From contig OY764903.1 in the NCBI GenBank assembly GCA_963668605.1, forward strand, positions 310,001 to 374,000: 64,000 bases of DNA, in the 5' to 3' direction. A model generated the notes under the pieces. It made no database searches and had not been told where the DNA came from. It saw only the letters and a program-made list of their open reading frames with translations. Numbering within the stretch: the stretch's first letter is position 1; every line of letters begins with the position of its first letter. Below, piece after piece: positions 24,281-31,716 of the stretch. The position numbers and the translations under genes are program-made. The stretch is from G963668605 sp963668605. GTDB lineage: Bacteria > Acidobacteriota > Terriglobia > Bryobacterales > Bryobacteraceae.

Positions 24281-25939
24281 ATGACAATGCATCGGGCGGT
24301 GGCGGCTACCTGCGCACTGCTGATCGCTCTGCCCGCGAGCTTCGCCCAAGCACCAGCGGATCCGTATTCGGGGACGCCGGACACGCAACAGGCTGCGCTG
24401 CTGCTGTCGCCGGACCAGTTGAACAACCTAGTGGCGCCGATCGCGCTGTACCCCGACCCGCTGCTCAGCCAGGTGCTGGCAGCAAGCACATATCCGCTGG
24501 AGATCGTCGAAGCGCAACAATGGCTCCGGCAGAACAGCAACCTGCGGGGAGCTCAACTCATGGACGCTGCCCGGCGGCAGAGCTGGGACCCTAGCGTCCA
24601 GGCTCTGGTGGCGTTTCCCGACGCGCTCACGCTATTGGCCAGTGATATCCGCTGGACGACCGATCTTGGGAATGCATTCCTGGCCCAGCAGGCCGATGTG
24701 ATGAGCGCGGTGCAGTCAATGCGCGCGCGGGCCAGGGCCAACGGCAGGTTGAGCACGACGCCGCAACAGGTAGTAAGGATCGACACACAGGACGGCCAGA
24801 ATGCGATCGAGATCGTGCCGGCCGATCCGCAGGTGATCTACGTCCCAATCTACCGCCCGTCTTACGTCTGGGGACCGCCGATCTGGGGCGCATACCCCGA
24901 TCTGTGGTACCCGTCGGGTTTCGGCTGGGGCTTCGGATACGGCCCGGGAATCTACATGAGCGGCTTTTTCCCGAGCTGGAATGGCTGGAGTGACTGGGGC
25001 TGGGGCTCCGGCTGGTTCGGCCACAGCTTGTTTCTAAACACGGGCTTCTTCAGCCGCTACGGGTTCCGCCACGGCGATTTCGGGCACTACGGCGATCATT
25101 ATGGCAGCGGATTTGGCGGGCGGGCTGCATGGACGCATAATCCGGGCCACCGGATGGGCATTCCCTATCCGAATCGGAGTGTGGCGAGCCGGTTCGGTGG
25201 CGATAGGATGAATGGCGGCCAGTATGCGGGCGGTGCACGATCCAGTGGCGGCCAGTGGAATGGAGGGCGATTGGATTCGGGCCGGCCCGGCACTTCGCAG
25301 CTCAACAGGACTGCCACAGGCGCCGGCGTCAGTGGAGTTCGATCAGCCGCTTCGGGAGAATGGCGACGTTTCGGTGACGGCAACCGGTCGCCATCCACGA
25401 CACGATCCGATGCGCTCGGATCCGCGCGATCCGGCAACTCCGGTGTTCGATCGAGCAACCGCGCCGACGCGGGATCCTACCGGCAGTCAACGCCGAATTA
25501 TGCCGCCAATGGCAGTTCACGGAGCAGTCGGGCCCCAGCGCAAAGCAATGGCGGGTACGGCTTGGCGCAGAGCGACCGAAGTTCGTCGTCATCTGGCCGA
25601 TCTGTCTCGCCGGGCTACTCGACTCCGCGTGGTAGCGGATCTTCCGCACCGAGATCGTATTCGGCTCCGAGCCAGAGCTATTCGGCTCCGCGTGGCGGCG
25701 GATCTTCCGCGCCGAGATCGTATTCGGCTCCGAGCCAGAGCTATTCCGCCCCGCGTGGCGGCGGATCTTCTGTGCCGAGATCGTACTCGGCTCCGAGTCA
25801 GAGCTATTCGGCTCCGCGATCGTCTTCGGGCCCGCGCGTTTCCGGCGGAGGAGGTTCGGGTTATTCCGGCGGACGCTCAGGCGGAAACGCGGGCTCTTCA
25901 GGAGGCCGTTCTGCCGGAGGTGGCGGACACCGTCGGTAA
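24281..25939 (+). CDS. DUF3300 secreted protein with Ser/Gly-rich repetitive tail
   Basis: About 552 residues from the ATG at 24281 (GGAG just upstream); an earlier ATG at 24260 lacks a ribosome site. Signal peptide ends ASFAQA. The DUF3300 domain follows: LLSPDQLNNLVAPIALYPDP, QVLAASTYPLEIVEAQQWL, SWDPSVQALVAFPDAL, VVRIDTQDGQNAIEIVPADP and YVPIYRPSYVWG. A Gly/Trp/Tyr-rich stretch (215-300) and a long low-complexity Ser/Gly/Arg tail (300-550) with three 21-residue repeats complete it. DUF3300 function is unknown; it is exported or in the envelope. Confidence 0.85.
   Translation: MTMHRAVAATCALLIALPASFAQAPADPYSGTPDTQQAALLLSPDQLNNLVAPIALYPDPLLSQVLAASTYPLEIVEAQQWLRQNSNLRGAQLMDAARRQSWDPSVQALVAFPDALTLLASDIRWTTDLGNAFLAQQADVMSAVQSMRARARANGRLSTTPQQVVRIDTQDGQNAIEIVPADPQVIYVPIYRPSYVWGPPIWGAYPDLWYPSGFGWGFGYGPGIYMSGFFPSWNGWSDWGWGSGWFGHSLFLNTGFFSRYGFRHGDFGHYGDHYGSGFGGRAAWTHNPGHRMGIPYPNRSVASRFGGDRMNGGQYAGGARSSGGQWNGGRLDSGRPGTSQLNRTATGAGVSGVRSAASGEWRRFGDGNRSPSTTRSDALGSARSGNSGVRSSNRADAGSYRQSTPNYAANGSSRSSRAPAQSNGGYGLAQSDRSSSSSGRSVSPGYSTPRGSGSSAPRSYSAPSQSYSAPRGGGSSAPRSYSAPSQSYSAPRGGGSSVPRSYSAPSQSYSAPRSSSGPRVSGGGGSGYSGGRSGGNAGSSGGRSAGGGGHRR
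25637..25825 (+). repeat. Three tandem 63-bp repeats inside the DUF3300 gene
   Basis: Units begin at 25637, 25700 and 25763 with GGATCTTC and encode the 21-residue block SYSAPSQSYSAPRGGGSSAP plus R. Copies differ by a few synonymous changes and one Ala-to-Val. Such in-frame repeats change copy number easily. Confidence 0.85.
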
Positions 25940-26154
25940 TCGTGCCGCCTTACCAGGACTGCCGCGTGGCGACGTCGATCGCCACAGGACACCAGGCGAT
26001 GTTCATGATGTGATCCCGTGGGATCCAGGAACTCGATCCTGTGCTCTGCACACAGCCGATTCCAGCCAAATCGTGGTTCCGTAATGCTAGGGGCTCCCAG
26101 GTCCCCGTCTATCCTTGCTCTGCCATTTATACTCAGTTAGGAGCAATAAATGGA

Positions 26155-27030
26155 ATGCGCGTGCGCTACGTTTCGATCATGCGATGGAGCATGTTCATGT
26201 TCATGATGACGGTGTGCGCCGGCTCACCTGGCGAACCGGGTGGTGACCCGGCCCGGCGTTCACATGTGGGGCTCAGGGTTGCGCTGGCCCAAATCTCGAT
26301 TCAGGATGGCGACCTGGCACGGAACATGGAACTGGCCGAAGAGGCAGCGGGTCAAGCCGCGCAGCAGAAGGTGGACCTCCTGAATCTGCCGGAGGCCGCT
26401 GACTTCGGTTGGCTGTACCAGCAGGCCCGACGGGACGCTCTTCCGGTGCCGGGAACGTATACGGAGTTTCTGGGACAGCTCGCCAAACGGTTTCACATTT
26501 GGATCTCCGCCGGATGCCTTGAGAAGGACGGCGATAAAGTTTACAATTCCGCGGTACTCATTGACCGTGGTGGCCGGATTGTGCTCAAGCATCGCAAGAT
26601 CAACACACTTCCCCGGCTGACAAGGCACCTCTACGATGCAGGCCGAGTTGAAGATATCAAAGTGGTCGATACGGAGTTCGGCCGCATCGGGCTGACTATC
26701 TGCGCGGATAATTTCGATATTCAGAACCCACAGCGCGTGGCGGAACTGGGAGCATGGCTGCTCATCGCTCCGCACGGCTTTGCAGCCGACGAAGTCGAAC
26801 TCGAGAAGAACTCGCGTGAGTACCAGAACCACATCCGCAACATGGCAGCGAAGACCGGGCTTTGGGTGATCGGGACCAACACCGCGGAGGCAAGAGTCAA
26901 CGGCGGCGAATGGAAAGGCCGTCTCCACTCGGGGTGTTCCCTGATCACGCGCCCAGACGGGGTCCCCACGATTATTGCCAAGTTCAAGCAACCGGACTTG
27001 ATCGTTTACGATATTCCAGCGGAGAAATAG
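26155..27030 (+). CDS. Exported nitrilase-superfamily carbon-nitrogen hydrolase
   Basis: 291 residues from the ATG at 26155, preceded by TAGGAG; the longer frame from 26041 has no good start. Residues 8-22 form a hydrophobic Met-rich signal or anchor (MRWSMFMFMMTVCAG). The catalytic triad of the superfamily is visible: E80 (NLPEAADFG), K148 (KHRKIN) and C183 (LTICADNFD). Members cut nitriles, amides or ureido groups. Export is uncommon for the family, whose members are mostly cytoplasmic. A second relative at 46266 has no signal. Substrate unknown. Confidence 0.8.
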   Translation: MRVRYVSIMRWSMFMFMMTVCAGSPGEPGGDPARRSHVGLRVALAQISIQDGDLARNMELAEEAAGQAAQQKVDLLNLPEAADFGWLYQQARRDALPVPGTYTEFLGQLAKRFHIWISAGCLEKDGDKVYNSAVLIDRGGRIVLKHRKINTLPRLTRHLYDAGRVEDIKVVDTEFGRIGLTICADNFDIQNPQRVAELGAWLLIAPHGFAADEVELEKNSREYQNHIRNMAAKTGLWVIGTNTAEARVNGGEWKGRLHSGCSLITRPDGVPTIIAKFKQPDLIVYDIPAEK

Positions 27031-27040
27031 AGCGGAGAAG

Positions 27041-27077
27041 TCATTCCGGCCGCCAATGGGCTCTCCGGCCGGAATGA
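27041..27077. terminator. Hairpin between convergent genes
   Basis: TCATTCCGGCCG (27041-27052) and CGGCCGGAATGA (27066-27077) form a perfect 12-bp stem with a 13-base loop, 10 bp after the nitrilase stop and 40 bp after the GT2 stop on the other strand. No T-run on either side, but position and symmetry suggest a shared terminator. Confidence 0.6.
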
Positions 27078-27117
27078 ACTCGACAGGCACTTCGGATCCC
27101 GTTCGCGGTAGGGGCGG

Positions 27118-28146
27118 TCAGCGATGGCCTTGCCTCAACGCATGAAGGCAAATCCCGGCTGCGAATGACATGCCGCAGTACAGGTGATACAGCATATGCA
27201 GAGGCACCGACCGGACTGCGAATGCAGGGCCTTGTGTTCGCGCAAGGAAAATCAGAAAGCTGGAGTTCAGCGCGATGTAGACCAGAACGCCGGCCACCAG
27301 CGGGGCTGTCGCCCTCGTCCAGAACCAGGAAGAGACCAGGACAAAGAGCACTCCGGCAACCAACACGCTCAATCGCTGGCTCCACCTCACATTCAGATCA
27401 GTGGGAAACCGACGGTGCTCCAGCATCAACCGCGTCCATGGAATTGCCCTCACAAACACGTCCGTCCGCACCATCGAGCAGAGCGACCACATCTTGCGGT
27501 GCCGCACCTGTAGGCCCGGATCGAGTGCAATGCGACGCCCGTCCGCAGCCATCCGCAGTCCCAATTCGATATCTTCTATGCAACGAACGGATTGGTCGAA
27601 CCCTCCATGCGCCCAAAATACTTCCCGCCGAACCGCTCCACAGCCGGCCCAAAACGTACTGCTGCTTCCCGCCGACACCTGGTGTGTGTGGCAATGCAGC
27701 AGATTGCGGTATCGCGAAATGAACCCGGGGTCGCTGGGCTTGTCATCGTAGGAGCCCATCAGTGCATCGAGCTCCGCCTCGTTAGCGAATCGCTCCTCGA
27801 TCGACGACAACGTATCTGCGTGGACTTCCGCATCCGCATCCAGGAAGACCAGAATTTCGCCGGTCGCCTCGCGTGCCCCCACGTTCCGCGCCAAGGCTGG
27901 ACCTTCATTCCTGCAAAGCCGTATGACCGTCGCCTCAAACCGCTTTGCGACTTCAGCAGATTCGTCCACCGAGCCGTCATCCACCACAATGAGATCCGTG
28001 AGAGGATGCCCGCAGTCCCGCAGAGCCCGCAAGCTGTGCTCGAGGTACTCAGCGCCGTTAAAGACGGGAATTACCACCGACAGTGTTGGCCGCGCCAGCG
28101 CCTGGACGCTCGCCTTCTCTTCCGAATGTACTGTTGATGAGTCCAT
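27118..28146 (-). CDS. Glycosyltransferase family 2, membrane-anchored at C-terminus
   Basis: 342 residues from the ATG at 28146 (GTGGAG close upstream); a TTG at 28224 would overlap the previous gene. GT-A fold start TLSVVIPVFNGAEYLEHSL, then LIVVDDGSVDES, NEGPALARNVGA and the DxD motif FLDADAE. Acceptor-side residues include WAHGGFDQSVRCIEDIELGLR. Two or three hydrophobic segments near the C-terminus (about 260-330) suggest membrane attachment. It lies 60 bp after the pyruvyltransferase-like gene, probably in one operon making a surface polysaccharide. Confidence 0.88.
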   Translation of the reverse strand: MDSSTVHSEEKASVQALARPTLSVVIPVFNGAEYLEHSLRALRDCGHPLTDLIVVDDGSVDESAEVAKRFEATVIRLCRNEGPALARNVGAREATGEILVFLDADAEVHADTLSSIEERFANEAELDALMGSYDDKPSDPGFISRYRNLLHCHTHQVSAGSSSTFWAGCGAVRREVFWAHGGFDQSVRCIEDIELGLRMAADGRRIALDPGLQVRHRKMWSLCSMVRTDVFVRAIPWTRLMLEHRRFPTDLNVRWSQRLSVLVAGVLFVLVSSWFWTRATAPLVAGVLVYIALNSSFLIFLARTQGPAFAVRSVPLHMLYHLYCGMSFAAGICLHALRQGHR

Positions 28147-28205
28147 CGCTCCACGAGGCGCTGGACACTTCGCTCGCCCCGGAATTCTCCAAGATTTCGA
28201 GTCTA

Positions 28206-29279
28206 CTACATCAGGCCGTCGCAAAGCCGCTCTCGCAAAATCTGCAGGTGGCCCTCGCTCCCTGCTTGCAGAGTAGCGACGTCCGGAAACTCGAATCCCT
28301 GGATGAATCGCTCCATCCTTTCCCTGTCACGCATAAGCGCGAGAAACTCGCCCACTCGCCCTTTCCCGTAACACAACTGCGCGAGCCCGAGATTCCGGAA
28401 CATCACTTCCGTCTTCTTTTCGCCAAGCAGTGAAAGGGTCGGGACGCCATACTGCAGACAGATCATCGGCGCATGGAGGCGTGTCGAGACCAGAAGATCC
28501 AGCGAGGCGAGCAAATCGACGTCTTCCTCCATGTCATAGAACTGGTGCGCACGTACATTGTCGCCCCGGATCACCAGACCAAGTCCGCGGTACGGCTTGC
28601 GGCTTCGGTTGGTGGTGTCAATAAAAATGAACTCACAGTCCTTTCGCTTGTGGGTCACGGAGTAGAGCAGAGGAATCAGGTACGCCGCATTCTGGCGCAG
28701 CAGGTTGCCCGCGTAAATATCCATTCCGATCCGCATCCGGCCGGTTTTCTTCCGGCGTGTCGGGAACCACTTGCTGGCTTGCCAGACAATGTCGGGAAAG
28801 AACTGTGCCTCCACTCCGAACCGCTCAAGCAATGGCAGATCCTGGGGATTCCGTACCGTCAGATATTCAGCGGCTTCCACAAATCGCTGTTTGTAGGCTG
28901 GGACCAGTTCGTGCGGACAGGTTCCGTCACCTCCAACCGACACACCCATCAGCCGCATCTTCCTCCGCAATGCCAAACTGATCAGCTCGTCAAACGATCC
29001 CGCTACTTTCGGGTAAAGCACGCTGTAGGTCAGTTGGGGCCAGGGAACCAGCAGGCCACCGCCGCCCCACAACAGGACGCTTGCATCCTCCAGTAATTCC
29101 TCCGCCGAGTGCTTGACCGGCAAGCCGTATTTTTGCGCATAGGGCGGGCATAGGCGATAGACGGAAAACGGTACTCCAATGCTGGCCAAATAGCGCCCGA
29201 TGATCACCGCCATAAGTTCGTCGCCGAAGTTTCCGTACCCGTAGAAACCGGCCAGTCCTACCTTTGGAAGTGTGGTCAC
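28206..29279 (-). CDS. Polysaccharide pyruvyl transferase family protein (CsaB-like)
   Basis: 357 residues from a GTG at 29279 with GGGAGG eight bases upstream; the frame extends to 29357 but without a ribosome site. VGLAGFYGYGNFGDELMAV at the N-terminus, VLLWGGGGLL, LMGVSVGGDG, VRNPQDLPLLERFGV and ISTRLHAPMICLQYGVPTLSL (as VSTRLHAP...) are family blocks (PF04230). Such enzymes add pyruvate ketals to cell-wall or exopolysaccharide sugars. First gene of the minus-strand pair with the GT2; divergent from the plus-strand GT2 at 29360. Confidence 0.85.
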   Translation of the reverse strand: MTTLPKVGLAGFYGYGNFGDELMAVIIGRYLASIGVPFSVYRLCPPYAQKYGLPVKHSAEELLEDASVLLWGGGGLLVPWPQLTYSVLYPKVAGSFDELISLALRRKMRLMGVSVGGDGTCPHELVPAYKQRFVEAAEYLTVRNPQDLPLLERFGVEAQFFPDIVWQASKWFPTRRKKTGRMRIGMDIYAGNLLRQNAAYLIPLLYSVTHKRKDCEFIFIDTTNRSRKPYRGLGLVIRGDNVRAHQFYDMEEDVDLLASLDLLVSTRLHAPMICLQYGVPTLSLLGEKKTEVMFRNLGLAQLCYGKGRVGEFLALMRDRERMERFIQGFEFPDVATLQAGSEGHLQILRERLCDGLM

Positions 29280-29359
29280 CGAAAGTGCCTCCCGCTTCCC
29301 GGCGGCGTCAGGTGCGTTCCTGCCGTCTCTCGATAATGGTCCATAATACAAGAGCACCT

Positions 29360-30262
29360 ATGGTCGAGAGTCCGCGGTTTTCCGTCATCATCCCCGCCCG
29401 GAACAGGCCTGGCGCGCTCGCGAATTGTCTCCAAGCGTTGACGCGACTCGAGTATCCCATCGAGCGTTACGAGGTGATTGTCGTCGACGATGCAAGTGAG
29501 CCGCCGCTTCGCCAGGCCGTTGAGGGCCGAGTCGCGCTGTCTGGCCTGCGCTGGGAGCGCCTCTCGCGCAACGAGGGGCCCGCGGCAGCGCGAAACCACG
29601 GCGCCCGGATCGCGCGCGGACGCTTCCTGGCGTTCACCGACGATGACTGCCAGCCTGCCCCGGAATGGCTCGACAAACTCGAGCACGCTCTTAATTCCAA
29701 TCCCGGCTGCGCCGTCGGAGGCCAGGTGATCGACGGTCAACCCCACATCCTTTACTCGGCCGCCAACCAAGCCCTGTTGGACGTTGTCTACGAGTACTAC
29801 AATACGAATCCTCTGCAGGCTCAATTCGTCACCACCGCCAATCTGGCGGTCCCGGCAGCGTCCTTTCTTGAGCTGGACGGCTTCAACGCTGCTTACCGAA
29901 CCTCCGAGGATCGGGAATTCTGCTCCCGGTGGCTCGCCAGCGGACGGCCCATCATATTTGCGCCAGAAATCGCGGTGTCTCACTTTATGCTCTGCGGGTT
30001 TCTGCAGTTCTGGCGGCGACATTATTCCTTTGGTGAAGGTGCCTTTCGCTATCGAAAGGAGTACACCAACTCGCTCTCCGGCAACATCCGTCTCGAACCA
30101 CTCCGGTTCTATTGGCGGCTCGTCTCCGCGCCCCTGGACGATGGTCTCACCCCCCGCGGCCTCGCTGTCTCGTTCCTGATCTGCTTGTCCCAGGCCGCCA
30201 GCGCCCTCGGATTGCTCTCCTGCTGGCGCCGCGACTATGGCGCAAAAGGCCGAAGCGTGTAG
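29360..30262 (+). CDS. Glycosyltransferase family 2
   Basis: 300 residues from the ATG at 29360; the frame extends to 29264 into the neighbour's start region. RFSVIIPARNRPGALANCLQ, VIVVDDAS, NEGPAAARNHGARIARG and FTDDDCQP (DxD-type metal site) define the GT-A fold, and FNAAYRTSEDREFCSRW is the acceptor motif. One C-terminal hydrophobic stretch. Its 3-prime end overlaps the end of the radical SAM gene on the other strand by 28 bp. Part of the glycan group 27118-31452. Confidence 0.87.
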   Translation: MVESPRFSVIIPARNRPGALANCLQALTRLEYPIERYEVIVVDDASEPPLRQAVEGRVALSGLRWERLSRNEGPAAARNHGARIARGRFLAFTDDDCQPAPEWLDKLEHALNSNPGCAVGGQVIDGQPHILYSAANQALLDVVYEYYNTNPLQAQFVTTANLAVPAASFLELDGFNAAYRTSEDREFCSRWLASGRPIIFAPEIAVSHFMLCGFLQFWRRHYSFGEGAFRYRKEYTNSLSGNIRLEPLRFYWRLVSAPLDDGLTPRGLAVSFLICLSQAASALGLLSCWRRDYGAKGRSV

Positions 30263-31452
30263 CTTTCGATGCTGCAACTGCTGATCGGCCGGTCCGCAAA
30301 CGGACACTTCCGGCAGAAACTGTACTCCTCCGGGTTATCGCGAATCGTCCCGCGGACCTGCGCCGCCTCCTCGCTGAACCAGATCCCCTCGAAGGAATTG
30401 CCCTTCGTCAGAGTCCCGTAAGGTTGACTTGCATTGAAATCCTGCTCGCAGGACACCACTCTGCCGTCCGCCATCATCGTCGGAAACGTGAAGGCGTGCT
30501 GGCACACAAAATCCTTCCGCCTTACACGCTCTCCGTCTTCATAGCTATATGCGCGCAACAGATCCGACACCGGGACCAGGTCGCGGTGGCTGTTTTCCGT
30601 GGAGTCGATAATCGAGAGGCTGCGTATCGAAACCATGTCAAAACCTGCATCCAGGGCGAACTGCCTCACCTGAGGCAACTCGTGCTCGTTCTGCTTCATC
30701 GCCATGAAGCGGCAGTGCAGGATGGGGAGTCTCGCGCCCGTCCGCTCTTTCCATTCGGCCATCTTCCGCACGCCTTCCAGGGCCGGCCTAAGCTTTGCTC
30801 CGACCCGGTAGACGGAATTCGTCTCGTCGCATAGACCGTCGATCGCCGCAATCAGGTATGTCGGCGGGTGCGCTCTTAATGCCTGCTGCACGCGGTCCTG
30901 ATCCAGGTTCTGCCCGTTGGTCGATATCAACGTGACCGTCGGATACCGTTCCGCAATCTCTAGAATCCGGCCGAGATCCTTGTGTAACAGTGACTCTCCC
31001 CAACCCCAGAGAGACAGTGTCAGCAGGTAGGGTCCGGCCTCCGACATGAGTTTCTCGAAAAGTCCGACGTCCATGGCCCGGGCATTGCGCCGTAGCTCCC
31101 CGTTCCCCGTTGGGCACACCGGACAGGCCAGGTTGCAGAAACTCGTCAATTCCACCTGCATGTGCAGGGGGTGGCTCCATGCGTGCAGCTTGCGGTAGCC
31201 GAGGTTCAGCCCCGCTCTCACCATGTTCAATCGCTGCGCTGCCGGCATTCCGCGCACCACCATCGGCATAAAGTCGAAGGTGAATCGATACTCGCCGCGC
31301 ACAAGGGCGTCCCAGGCAATCCTGGGAGCCTGGCTCAGGTACTCCCAACGTTCACGACTTCTCATCGGCCCTTGCTCATGCTGTTTGTCACTGAATTCCC
31401 CGCTCTCATCCTCGCCCGCCAACCGTTTGAAGGCCATCATAACACTGTGCAT
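30235..31452 (-). CDS. Radical SAM protein with SPASM-type C-terminus
   Basis: 405 residues from the ATG at 31452, six bases after GGGAGGAG. The radical SAM cluster motif is C-N-L-A-C-P-V-C in SFCNLACPVCPTG, about residue 108-118. TLSLWGWGESLLHKDL and LISTNGQNLD fit the barrel. The C-terminal region has FVCQHAF, VVSCEQDFN and SFCRKCPFADRPISSC, cysteines suited to auxiliary Fe-S clusters of a SPASM domain. Such enzymes modify peptides or, in glycan clusters, small molecules. Substrate not predictable. Tail-to-tail overlap with the GT2 gene. Confidence 0.85.
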   Translation of the reverse strand: MHSVMMAFKRLAGEDESGEFSDKQHEQGPMRSRERWEYLSQAPRIAWDALVRGEYRFTFDFMPMVVRGMPAAQRLNMVRAGLNLGYRKLHAWSHPLHMQVELTSFCNLACPVCPTGNGELRRNARAMDVGLFEKLMSEAGPYLLTLSLWGWGESLLHKDLGRILEIAERYPTVTLISTNGQNLDQDRVQQALRAHPPTYLIAAIDGLCDETNSVYRVGAKLRPALEGVRKMAEWKERTGARLPILHCRFMAMKQNEHELPQVRQFALDAGFDMVSIRSLSIIDSTENSHRDLVPVSDLLRAYSYEDGERVRRKDFVCQHAFTFPTMMADGRVVSCEQDFNASQPYGTLTKGNSFEGIWFSEEAAQVRGTIRDNPEEYSFCRKCPFADRPISSCSIESYTLRPFAP

Positions 31453-31716
31453 TGGCTCCTCCCTTCTATGGCGGCGGGGCGGAAGCGACCTCATGTACCT
31501 CCGGACACAACTTGTGTTTCCCGTAAATCACGTTCCGATGGCGCGTAACAGTTACGTACTCGCGATGTTGCTGGGATGATGCCTCGCCAGAAGGCTTGGC
31601 CCGGTCTGGTCGATGGCGCTGCGAGCAATAACAGGACTTTCAAGCTGAAAAGCCAGAAGTCTGGCGGAGGCAGCTTTCTGCGCACCCCGTACCCCGGAAC
31701 ATTTCAGCAGCGAAGA

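Noticed and set aside
25637..25825. CRISPR or VNTR outside genes
   Set aside because: The 63-bp units are in frame and encode the repetitive tail of the DUF3300 protein.
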